A stretch of 6,605 bases of DNA, from positions 1 to 6,605 of the forward strand of contig JADFUX010000065.1 of the NCBI GenBank assembly GCA_015222255.1, in the 5' to 3' direction. Shown one piece after another: positions 1 to 5,372 of this stretch. A model generated the notes under the pieces. It saw nothing but the letters and a program-made list of their open reading frames with translations. It was not told where the DNA came from and did not search any database. Source of the stretch: Chloroflexota bacterium (lineage in GTDB: Bacteria; Chloroflexota; Dehalococcoidia; GIF9; AB-539-J10). Position numbers and translations under genes: made by a program. How positions within the stretch are numbered: position 1 is the first letter of the stretch; the number at the start of each line of letters is the position of its first letter.

Positions 1-120
1 ATCAGGCGGGATCTTAGCGTCCCGGTCAATCTGAGTGGCAATGGGCGCAAGCTTTCTCTCGGCAAATTCCCGTATCATCCTTCTAATTGCTTCTTGTTCT
101 TTGGTTAACTTGAACTCCAT
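1..120 (-). CDS. acyl-CoA dehydrogenase, N-terminal 40 residues (truncated by window edge)
   Basis: The minus strand reads from an ATG at 120 to the window edge without a stop. The peptide starts MEFKLTKEQEAIRRMIREFA and continues with an ERKLAPIA segment and a DRDAKIPPD stretch. This is the usual opening of acyl-CoA dehydrogenases: helix A with the T-x-E-Q-x-x-x-R pattern, then the APxAxxxDRxxxxP segment. The family oxidises acyl-CoA thioesters to enoyl-CoA with FAD and passes electrons to ETF. The start is well supported by a GGGAGGG Shine-Dalgarno 5 nt upstream and by the family's usual N-terminus. The catalytic Glu and the substrate-specificity region lie outside the window, so the substrate cannot be judged. 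The gene has its own promoter with a repeat operator and looks unrelated to the phosphate operon. Confidence 0.85.
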   Translation of the reverse strand, partial: MEFKLTKEQEAIRRMIREFAERKLAPIATQIDRDAKIPPD

Positions 121-173
121 TTTAGCCCTCCCTTACTTAAATTCTGTTACACCAGAAAAGACTCGTCATGCCG

Positions 174-209
174 CAGGACAAGCTCTCGTTTTCTTTGACT
201 TGTCTCCTG
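174..209 (-). other. 5'-UTR stem-loop of the acyl-CoA dehydrogenase transcript
   Basis: CAGGACAAG (174-182) pairs with CTTGT (199-203) plus CCTG (206-209), with a 2-nt bulge and a 16-nt loop. It would form close to the 5' end of a transcript starting near 216, about 50 nt ahead of the Shine-Dalgarno. It could protect the mRNA end or be part of a leader control element. No known riboswitch is recognised and no competing antiterminator was found. Confidence 0.35.
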
Positions 210-222
210 TGCGCAACGGACT

Positions 223-250
223 ATTATAACACCAATATTTACAACACAAA
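223..250 (-). promoter_or_regulatory. Promoter of the acyl-CoA dehydrogenase gene
   Basis: The minus strand carries a perfect TATAAT (228-223) preceded by TG one base away, an extended -10 (TGTTATAAT). The -35 is weak: TTTGTG at 250-245 with a 16-bp spacer is the best match. Transcription would start near 216, giving a leader of about 95 nt before the ATG at 120. The three 15-bp repeats begin directly at the -10 and cover the -35, so a protein bound there would block or reshape polymerase access. Confidence 0.6.
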
Positions 251-272
251 TATTTGTAACACAAATATTTGC
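228..272 (-). repeat. Three tandem 15-bp palindromic repeats, probable operator
   Basis: On the plus strand the unit AACACAAATATTTGT is found at 243-257 and, with one change at its last base, at 258-272. A third, more diverged copy (AACACCAATATTTAC) is at 228-242. Each unit has a dyad-symmetric core CAAATATTTG, perfect in two copies, so the array could hold three regulator dimers spaced 15 bp apart. It overlaps the spacer and -35 of the acyl-CoA dehydrogenase promoter and extends upstream, which suggests a repressor operator. The regulator is not in the window; TetR- or MarR-type proteins often control such genes, but that is inference. Confidence 0.65.
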
Positions 273-348
273 CACTGACAAGCGTAATTCCACAGGAGTT
301 TGACCATGCTCCCGGTGAAGACTGCCAAGCCTGGTCTTCGTAAGTCCG

Positions 349-377
349 TTGACAGCTATGCTCCTTTCTGATAACCT
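349..377 (+). promoter_or_regulatory. Candidate promoter of tRNA-Ile
   Basis: A perfect TTGACA (349-354) is followed after 17 bp by TAACCT (372-377), a poor -10 hexamer that is nevertheless preceded by TG at the extended -10 position. Transcription would start near 384, leaving a leader of about 65 nt ahead of the tRNA at 449. It is the best plus-strand promoter in the gap and lies at a sensible distance from the tRNA. Confidence 0.45.
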
Positions 378-448
378 GAGAGGTGAACGAAGAAAGAGCT
401 CCAGGTGCAGCCCGAATACCTAGGGAGCAGATTTGTTACCAGCGATAG

Positions 449-525
449 GGGCCATTAGCTCAGTTGGTTAGAGCACGGTCCTGATAAGACCGGGGTCAGT
501 GGTTCGAGTCCACTATGGCCCACCA
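449..525 (+). tRNA. tRNA-Ile (anticodon GAU), CCA encoded
   Basis: The sequence folds as a full cloverleaf of 77 nt. The acceptor stem GGGCCAT (449-455) pairs with ATGGCCC (515-521), followed by the A discriminator and an encoded CCA (523-525). The D-arm is AGCTCAGTTGGTTAGAGC. The anticodon stem CGGTC/GACCG (476-480 and 488-492) closes a CTGATAA loop with anticodon GAT at 483-485, and the T-arm is AGTGG-TTCGAGT-CCACT (498-514). GAU reads AUU and AUC isoleucine codons. It stands alone here, whereas this isoacceptor is often found in the 16S-23S spacer of rRNA operons; no rRNA is in the window. Confidence 0.97.
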
Positions 526-531
526 CAAGAA

Positions 532-546
532 GGCGATTGTATCGCC
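532..546. terminator. Hairpin between tRNA-Ile and phoU, possible two-way terminator
   Basis: GGCGAT (532-537) and ATCGCC (541-546) form a 6-bp perfect stem with a 3-nt loop in the gap between the converging tRNA and phoU genes. On the minus strand the stem is followed by TTCTTGT, a weak T-rich tail fitting the end of the pst-phoU message. On the plus strand there is no T-run, only CAATTCAG. The place is right for a terminator but the tail is poor in both directions. Confidence 0.4.
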
Positions 547-581
547 CAATTCAGATAGCAGTCGGTTAGCTGCCACCCTAC

Positions 582-1247
582 TTAGTACTTTGATGCCCCT
601 ATTTGTTCCATTTTGCCGGTTATGGTGAACACCACGCGCTCGCAGATATTGGTTACCCTGTCGGCACTGCGCTCCAGATTATGAGCTACCCAGATGAGGC
701 GCGTTGCTCTGGTGATAGTTCTGGGATCTTCGAGCATAAAAGTGATCAGTTCCCGGTAGACTTGGTCATAGAGATTATCAACCTCGTCGTCCTCAGCGCT
801 GATTTCGATAGCGGTCTTGGAATCACGATTAACAAAGGCATTGAGGCTTCGACGGAGCATGTCCTCTGTCTTTTCTGCCATGCGGGGTAAATCAATTAGA
901 GGCTTCAGCGGTGGTTCATCGCCTATCATTATGGCAATTTTGGCAATACCCTCAGCATGGTCGCCGATTCTCTCCATATCAACGATAATGTTGAGAATAG
1001 CAACAATAGACCGCAGGTCACTGGCTACCGGCTGTTGAGTAACAATGAGTTCTGTACATCTTTCCTCAATATCAAGACGCTTGCGGTTAATCTTGGCATC
1101 ATCGGTGACAACTTGCTTCGCCAGCTCTAAGTCTCGTTCCTTCAATGCTTTCATAGAGCGGGCGATAGCTTTTCCCACCATACTACCCATAACAAGAACC
1201 TCATCCTGAAGTTCATGAAGATAGCGGTCAAAACTTGCTCTCGGCAT
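582..1247 (-). CDS. phoU: PhoU, phosphate signalling / Pst regulator
   Basis: A 221-residue cytoplasmic helical protein of normal PhoU length, made of two three-helix repeats. Each repeat carries the ExxxD metal-binding motif on its third helix: ERIGDHA at residues 92-98 and ERSADRV at 192-198. The second has Arg where the first has His. PhoU links the PstB transporter to the PhoR kinase and keeps the Pho response off when phosphate is plentiful; it also restrains Pst activity. The reading frame runs open further upstream, into pstB, but the ATG at 1247 is chosen because GGAGGAGGG lies 5-8 nt before it and MPRASFDRYL is a typical PhoU start. Only 13 nt separate it from the pstB stop, with the Shine-Dalgarno abutting that stop, so it is the last gene of the operon and probably translationally linked to pstB. 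Confidence 0.96.
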   Translation of the reverse strand: MPRASFDRYLHELQDEVLVMGSMVGKAIARSMKALKERDLELAKQVVTDDAKINRKRLDIEERCTELIVTQQPVASDLRSIVAILNIIVDMERIGDHAEGIAKIAIMIGDEPPLKPLIDLPRMAEKTEDMLRRSLNAFVNRDSKTAIEISAEDDEVDNLYDQVYRELITFMLEDPRTITRATRLIWVAHNLERSADRVTNICERVVFTITGKMEQIGASKY

Positions 1248-1260
1248 TGTTCCCTCCTCC

Positions 1261-2022
1261 TTAACCAAATCTGCCTGTAATGTAATCCTCTGTCTTTCTA
1301 TCCTTTGGGTTGGTGAATAAACCCTTTGTGCCTCCATATTCTATCATCTCTCCCATGAGGAAGAAGCCAGTCCAATCCGATACTCTGGCTGCCTGTTGCA
1401 TATTATGAGTAACGATGACTATGGTGTAGTCTTTCTTCAGTTGCTGCATCAAATCCTCGATTTTCAAAGTAGCTATGGGGTCAAGGGCAGAGCAGGGCTC
1501 ATCCATCAGTATGACCTCAGGCTCTATGGCCAAAGCTCTGGCAATGCATAATCTCTGCTGCTGACCACCGGAAAGAGCTAACCCTGATTTTTTCAACTCA
1601 TCTTTAACCTCATCCCATAATGCTGCTGCCTTGAGGCTTTTCTCTACGATTTCCACCAGCTTTATGCTGTGGTTCATGCCCAGCACTCTAGGTCCGAAGG
1701 CCACATTTTCGAAGATACTCTTGGGCAATGGATTGGGCTGCTGGAAGACCATGCCTATCCGTTTTCGTATCTGAACAACATCGGTACCCGGGCCGTAAAT
1801 GTCCTGATGATCGAGGAGTACCTGACCGTTCACGCTGGTAGCAGGAATGATGTCGTTCATGCGATTCAGAGTCCGCAGGAAGGTGGATTTACCACATCCT
1901 GAAGGTCCCATTAAAGCAGTAATTTGATGTTCCCTTATATCAAGGTTTACTTTCTTCAATGCTTGCTTGCTTCCGTAGAAGAAATCGAGGTCTTTGCTTC
2001 GTATCTTAGGGTCGATGGTTAT
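1261..2022 (-). CDS. pstB: PstB, phosphate ABC transporter ATPase (apparent ATA start)
   Basis: ATPase subunit of the high-affinity phosphate importer, on the inner face of the membrane. Counting from an ATA at 2022 it has 253 residues, the usual PstB length. The A-loop Tyr is at 16 (FFYG), Walker [10 protein letters not shown] at 39-47, the Q-loop FQQPNPLP around 93-100, signature LSGGQQQR at 150-157, Walker B VILMDEP at 170-176, D-loop SALD at 178-181 and the switch His at 206. All parts needed for ATP hydrolysis are present. The first standard start codon in frame is a TTG at 1959, which has no Shine-Dalgarno and would remove the first strand and the A-loop Tyr. The ATA overlaps the pstA stop as ATAA, in the place where ATGA overlaps are common, and follows a G-rich run (GGGGGG, 2031-2026). 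I therefore place the start there. ATC at 2016 is the other candidate, and a sequence error (ATG to ATA) is possible. Confidence 0.93.
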   Translation of the reverse strand: MTIDPKIRSKDLDFFYGSKQALKKVNLDIREHQITALMGPSGCGKSTFLRTLNRMNDIIPATSVNGQVLLDHQDIYGPGTDVVQIRKRIGMVFQQPNPLPKSIFENVAFGPRVLGMNHSIKLVEIVEKSLKAAALWDEVKDELKKSGLALSGGQQQRLCIARALAIEPEVILMDEPCSALDPIATLKIEDLMQQLKKDYTIVIVTHNMQQAARVSDWTGFFLMGEMIEYGGTKGLFTNPKDRKTEDYITGRFG

Positions 2023-2894
2023 CCACCCCCCGTCATTTTAGTTATGTAGCGCCGGGATAGCCAGCGAGCCAGGAAGTTTAGAGCGATGACGATCAGGATG
2101 AGAATAACACCGACTCCCATGGCTTGAGCAATCAAATCCTGACGCGTCACCCCACCAACGCTTTCTCTGTACAGGGCCAAATCCAATAATCGAAGCGTCA
2201 GTGTCTGAGAGTTGTCCAGCGGAGATGTTGGGATGAAGGGGACGAGTTTTAGGGTAAATAGAAGCGGCGCGGTTTCCGCCATGGCAGTTCCAGCACATAG
2301 AATAACACCGGTTATTATGCCGGGCATAGCACTGGGCAAGACAACATGCCAAACAGTCTGCCATTTAGTAGCTCCTAGGGCTAAGGCAGCTTCCCGTTGA
2401 GATTGTGGTACAGCTCTTATCGCCTCTTCAGCGGCGCCAACCATGAAAGGCAAGTTGAGACAAGCTAGACTGAGGGCAGCCGCTAGAAGACACATTCTTC
2501 CTGCCAGCAAGATCATGACAAAGAAAGCGAAGCCGAACATGCCGAAAATAATGGAAGGAACACCAGCCAAGGTATCTACTCCGTAGCGAACGACCCGGCT
2601 GAATCGGCCCCTGGGAGTATATTCTGCCAGGTAAATGGCTGCCCCGATTCCAAAGGGCACCACAAAGACCAGAGTAAGCAGTAGCAAGTAAATTGAGCCG
2701 ATAATCGGCGTGCGAAGACCGCCACCTCCATCACCGTACGTGGTGGGGCCGAAAACAAAGTCCCAGGAAAGTGTGGGAATACCGTGGAAGAAGACATAGC
2801 CGATAATCAATACGAGTGCTGCTACAACGAACATGGCGATCGCCCACATCACCCCCCAGGCTAAGCGTTGCGTAGTTTTGGCTGAAAGCTTCAC
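2019..2894 (-). CDS. pstA: PstA, phosphate ABC transporter permease
   Basis: Integral membrane permease of 291 residues that pairs with PstC to form the phosphate channel. About six hydrophobic segments are visible, beginning with one near residues 13-37. The cytoplasmic coupling loop that docks onto PstB is clear at about 167-192 ([12 protein letters not shown] then a VVLPSAMPG segment), as is the [12 protein letters not shown] segment at 110-121, typical of this family. The start is a GTG at 2894, the first possible codon after an in-frame TAG, with GGAGG at 2911-2907. That puts 12 nt between SD and start, longer than usual. The SD lies inside the end of pstC and only 3 nt separate the two genes, so coupled translation is likely. 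At its 3' end the stop overlaps the apparent ATA start of pstB. Confidence 0.95.
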   Translation of the reverse strand: MKLSAKTTQRLAWGVMWAIAMFVVAALVLIIGYVFFHGIPTLSWDFVFGPTTYGDGGGGLRTPIIGSIYLLLLTLVFVVPFGIGAAIYLAEYTPRGRFSRVVRYGVDTLAGVPSIIFGMFGFAFFVMILLAGRMCLLAAALSLACLNLPFMVGAAEEAIRAVPQSQREAALALGATKWQTVWHVVLPSAMPGIITGVILCAGTAMAETAPLLFTLKLVPFIPTSPLDNSQTLTLRLLDLALYRESVGGVTRQDLIAQAMGVGVILILIVIALNFLARWLSRRYITKMTGGG

Positions 2895-2897
2895 TGG

Positions 2898-3791
2898 CTA
2901 GCTTCGCCTCCGCGTGATGAAGCCAATGCTATTGAAAGCAAGTATGATAACCAAAAGGACAATTCCGGTGGCGAAGAGAGCTCTGAACTGCAGGCTACCT
3001 ACAGCTATTTCCGGTATTTCTCCCACAATATGGCTGGTGAGAGTGCGAGCTGGATCCAGAGGTGAGTGAATCATGGCAAAGGCATTGCCGATAACCATAT
3101 ATGCTGCGAGCGCCTCTCCTATGGCTCGACCCATTCCCAAGATCAAGGCGCTGACAATCCCGGGCCGAGCAGCGGGGAGCATTACTTTCCGAATCACCTG
3201 CCAGTGGGTAGCTCCCAAGGCCAAAGCTCCTTCCTTGTATTCCCTGGGCACGGCACGAAGGCTGTCTTCGCTGATGGATACCACGGTGGGCAAAACCATA
3301 ATGGTCACCACTATTATGGCCGCCAGCAAGCAATGCCCCGAACCACCACCGCTAAGGTCCGCAATCAAGGGACATAAGAGCGTCATACCAACCAATCCGT
3401 AGACCACTGAAGGTATCCCCACCAGTAGGTCTGTCGCTGGTCGGACCGCCTGACGGACGCGATATGGAGCTACTTCAGCCAGAAAGATGGCACAGCCAAC
3501 TCCTAAAGGCGCTGCCAAAGCTAACGTCCCCAGTGTGAGGAAGACCGAGTTAAGGATAAAGGTCGAAATGCCATACTTCCCCGCAGATGGAATCCACTCT
3601 GTGCCGAAAAGGAAATTGCCCAATCCTATTTCCAGCAAGGCGGAGAAACCGTCCCGGAAGATAAGAATGGTGATCAGAAGTAGGACTAGGAAGGCGAGCG
3701 CGGCACAGACGAGAACCAACCATTTGGCTCCTAAGTCTGCCCGGTGACGGGACAATAATCTACCCGGTGAGATGGCTTTTGATGCTGCTAT
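2898..3791 (-). CDS. pstC: PstC, phosphate ABC transporter permease (probable ATA start; TTG at 3755 is the alternative)
   Basis: The second permease subunit. From the TTG at 3755 it has 285 residues; from an ATA at 3791 it has 297. The first membrane helix is WLVLVCAALAFLVLLLITIL, and further helices follow an ILNSVFLTLGTLALAAPLGV stretch. The LVGIPSVVYGLVG segment and the coupling loop (KEGALALGATHW through a VMLPAARPG motif) are standard for PstC, as is the GRAIGEALA sequence after it. Start choice: the TTG has no convincing Shine-Dalgarno, whereas GGAGG (3802-3798) lies exactly 6 nt before the in-frame ATA. No ATG, GTG or TTG lies between that ATA and the upstream in-frame stop at 3815. 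The ATA start adds 12 residues (AASKAISPGRL and so on), giving about 23 residues before the first helix, a length common in this family. The product is certain; the start is not. Confidence 0.94.
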   Translation of the reverse strand: MAASKAISPGRLLSRHRADLGAKWLVLVCAALAFLVLLLITILIFRDGFSALLEIGLGNFLFGTEWIPSAGKYGISTFILNSVFLTLGTLALAAPLGVGCAIFLAEVAPYRVRQAVRPATDLLVGIPSVVYGLVGMTLLCPLIADLSGGGSGHCLLAAIIVVTIMVLPTVVSISEDSLRAVPREYKEGALALGATHWQVIRKVMLPAARPGIVSALILGMGRAIGEALAAYMVIGNAFAMIHSPLDPARTLTSHIVGEIPEIAVGSLQFRALFATGIVLLVIILAFNSIGFITRRRS

Positions 3792-3797
3792 CTTCTT

Positions 3798-3802
3798 CCT
3801 CC
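3798..3802 (-). promoter_or_regulatory. Shine-Dalgarno that places the pstC start at ATA
   Basis: GGAGG followed by AAGAAG and then ATA. The spacing of 6 nt is the same as that of the pstS SD to its ATG. To the TTG at 3755 the distance is over 40 nt, so this site only makes sense with the ATA at 3791 (or another non-standard codon). Confidence 0.6.
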
Positions 3803-3857
3803 AAGTAGGGAATTATCCTCGATTTAGTCTTGGCTAACGTCCCTCGCATCATATATA

Positions 3858-3884
3858 GGGCGGCAGTCTGAGACTCTGCCGCCC
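3858..3884 (-). promoter_or_regulatory. Strong intercistronic hairpin between pstS and pstC
   Basis: GGGCGGCAG (3858-3866) and CTGCCGCCC (3876-3884) form a perfect 9-bp GC-rich stem. The loop contains a further inverted repeat (AGTC-TGA-GACT), so an alternative, longer stem with a 2-nt bulge is possible. It lies 40 nt past the pstS stop. No T-run follows on either strand, so it is not a standard intrinsic terminator. Hairpins at this junction in other bacteria protect the 3' end of pstS mRNA or cause partial termination, giving more binding protein than permease. That role is inferred here. Confidence 0.7.
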
Positions 3885-3923
3885 AACGAAGGGGATGAAC
3901 TTGCAGCAAGACAGCGGTCAATT

Positions 3924-4778
3924 TCAGGTCAGAGGCACATAGCCTTTTTCTGCAGCGATTGCCTGCCCCTCCTCGCTACGGCAGAAGTTGATAAAGGCTT
4001 TGGTCGGCTCATCGGGACAAGCTTTGCTCACGAAGGCAAGCCGACGCAACACCGGGTAATCACCACTTTTGCAGGTCTCGATAGTGCACTCAATGCCATC
4101 AAGCTTCAGCACCTTGAGTCCTTCAACATAACCCAAAGAGACGAAGCCAATTGCCGATGCATCAGCCTGGACGGCTATCTGCATACCGGCATTGGAATCA
4201 TATCGCTCAGCATTGGGTGTGATATCCGCCTCCTTTTTGCCGATTTCCCTTAACACTCCGTGCTCAAAGCAGTCCAGCGTTCCTGAGCCTGCTTCTCGGC
4301 AATAGACGGTGATGTCGCCACCGTTTGCCCAACCTACCTCGCTCCACTTGGTAATGTCGCCGGTATAGATTTTAGCCACCTGCTCGGTCGTTAGCTCAGT
4401 GACGGAATTGTCCTCATTGACCACGATGGCTACAGCATCACGAGCGATGGGGTAGTAGATTAGATCGGCCTCACCTATTTTGGGTGGCCGGGAAACTGCT
4501 CCGATGTCGGATATTCCAGCGGCACAATCACTTATCCCTTTGCCCGAGCCACCACCACCGATTTCGATTTTCACTTTGGGATATTTGTCCATAAAGGCGG
4601 CAGCCAGAGCCTCAGCTAACGGCTTGACACTGGTTGAGCCCGACTCAGTAATCGTTCCCGTTAGTGCCACCTCGCTCCCTCCGTCTCCTCCACCACCACA
4701 GCCGGACACAGAAGTCAAGCCTAGGATAATCAGAGCGGCTAAGGGGAACATCAGGGACTTCTTGATTCTTGATGCCAT
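3924..4778 (-). CDS. pstS: PstS, phosphate-binding lipoprotein
   Basis: Extracytoplasmic phosphate-binding protein of 284 residues that delivers Pi to PstC/PstA. A lipoprotein signal is clear: basic RIKK, a hydrophobic stretch, then lipobox VSGC with the lipid-bearing Cys at 27. A Gly-rich tether (CGGGGDGG) follows. The phosphate site is recognisable from ESGSTSV (45-51), GGGGSGKG (74-81), DIGAVSR (91-97, the SR pair) and REAGSGT (161-167), placing it with the shorter PstS type rather than the E. coli type. The ATG at 4778 has GGAGG 6 nt upstream and is the natural start. An odd feature is seven Cys after the lipidated one (85, 160, 170, 231, 236, 254, 266). The gap to mgsA is 78 nt, A-rich, with no clear promoter; the hairpin downstream separates it from pstC. 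Confidence 0.95.
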   Translation of the reverse strand: MASRIKKSLMFPLAALIILGLTSVSGCGGGGDGGSEVALTGTITESGSTSVKPLAEALAAAFMDKYPKVKIEIGGGGSGKGISDCAAGISDIGAVSRPPKIGEADLIYYPIARDAVAIVVNEDNSVTELTTEQVAKIYTGDITKWSEVGWANGGDITVYCREAGSGTLDCFEHGVLREIGKKEADITPNAERYDSNAGMQIAVQADASAIGFVSLGYVEGLKVLKLDGIECTIETCKSGDYPVLRRLAFVSKACPDEPTKAFINFCRSEEGQAIAAEKGYVPLT

Positions 4779-4856
4779 GTATAACCTCCTTCTTTATTTG
4801 GTCTTTTCGTTTCCATTTGCTTTGAACTCCTTCTCAATATTTCCCACTTTTTTCGC

Positions 4857-5264
4857 CTAAACTAAAGTTGGCTGGGGCTCCGCATAATCGTGTTGCAATA
4901 GCGAATTAAGCATTGCCTCTGCGCTAGATGGGTTTGTGGCCAAGGGCACATTGTAGACATCGCAAATTCGAAGCAGTGCTGAGATGTCCGGCTCATGGCC
5001 TTGAGCGGTCAAAGGGTCACGGAGAAAAATCACCGCCTGTACCTTACCCTGGGCTACTAAAGCTCCGATCTGCTGGTCGCCGCCCTGAGGACCACTGCTC
5101 ATCAGGGTCACCGATAATCCCGTTCTCCCCTGGATAATGCTCCCCGTGCCTCTTGTGGCTACCAAGTCTAGTTTGCTGAGCTCTCCTTGATACTTCTTCA
5201 CCACGTGCAGCATATCCTCTTTCTTGGAATCATGGGCAATTAAGGCTAGAGTAAATCTGTTCAT
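4857..5264 (-). CDS. mgsA: Methylglyoxal synthase
   Basis: Cytoplasmic enzyme that turns dihydroxyacetone phosphate into methylglyoxal plus inorganic phosphate. The 135 residues match the short bacterial form (about 130-150). Visible motifs are ALIAHDSKK (7-15) with the His-Asp pair at 11-12, ATRGTG (36-41), the phosphate-binding and catalytic SGPQGGDQQIGAL (57-69) with Asp63 as the likely catalytic base, FLRDPL (80-85), and HEPD (90-93). The TRGTG segment differs slightly from the TGTTG of the E. coli enzyme. AAGGAGG lies upstream with GGAGG 13 nt from the ATG at 5264, a long gap, but no nearer start exists. In family members the reaction is inhibited by phosphate, so its place in a Pho operon makes sense: at low Pi it releases Pi from trapped triose phosphate. 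Confidence 0.93.
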   Translation of the reverse strand: MNRFTLALIAHDSKKEDMLHVVKKYQGELSKLDLVATRGTGSIIQGRTGLSVTLMSSGPQGGDQQIGALVAQGKVQAVIFLRDPLTAQGHEPDISALLRICDVYNVPLATNPSSAEAMLNSLLQHDYAEPQPTLV

Positions 5265-5334
5265 GTTGTTTCTTTTTCCTCCTTATGACGCTCTTTTTGT
5301 TATGTCGCAGCCTTGACCTAATAATAACTGGACC

Positions 5335-5363
5335 TTGACACGGAAAGAGGGCTTCACTGTAAT
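5335..5363 (+). promoter_or_regulatory. Candidate antisense promoter pointing into arsC
   Basis: A perfect TTGACA (5335-5340), a 17-bp spacer and TGTAAT (5358-5363, five of six) form a good sigma-70 promoter on the plus strand in the mgsA-arsC gap. Transcription would begin near 5370 and run opposite to arsC. Three units at 11-bp steps (CTTGACC 5312, AATAACT 5323, CTTGACA 5334) overlap it and resemble degenerate Pho boxes. No credible plus-strand gene follows, so it would make an antisense RNA, or be a chance match. Confidence 0.3.
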
Positions 5364-5372
5364 ACCTTTGTT

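Noticed and set aside
195..227. Plus-strand promoter (TTGTCT or TTGACT with TATTAT)
   Set aside because: TTGTCT has a 16-bp spacer but weak fit, and TTGACT has a 21-bp spacer. The TATTAT is the reverse face of the stronger minus-strand TATAAT, and the tRNA has a nearer candidate promoter.
228..272. Tandem repeats as a CRISPR array
   Set aside because: Units are 15 bp and directly adjacent with no unique spacers, so this is a tandem operator-like repeat, not CRISPR.
306..371. 21-residue plus-strand ORF (MLPVKTAKPG...) with AGGAG 7 nt upstream
   Set aside because: The SD is good, but the frame overlaps the better candidate tRNA promoter (349-377), has no recognisable product and contains a small hairpin (317-339). 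Too short to support as a gene.
449..525. tRNA-Ile as an integration site for a mobile element
   Set aside because: No repeat of the tRNA 3' end, integrase or phage-like gene is present in the window.
3813..3818. GATAAT on the minus strand as -10 of an internal pstC promoter
   Set aside because: No acceptable -35 lies 15-18 bp upstream; kept only as a chance match in the gap.
4751..4816. 21-residue minus-strand ORF starting in the mgsA-pstS gap and overlapping the pstS start
   Set aside because: It has an AAGGAG about 10 nt upstream, but most of its length is the pstS SD and signal-peptide region read in another frame. No sign of conservation can be judged; likely chance.
4480..4860. 126-residue plus-strand ORF opposite pstS
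   Set aside because: A shadow of pstS; the Pro/Ser-rich and Phe-rich stretches are just the reverse of its Gly codons and the A-rich leader.
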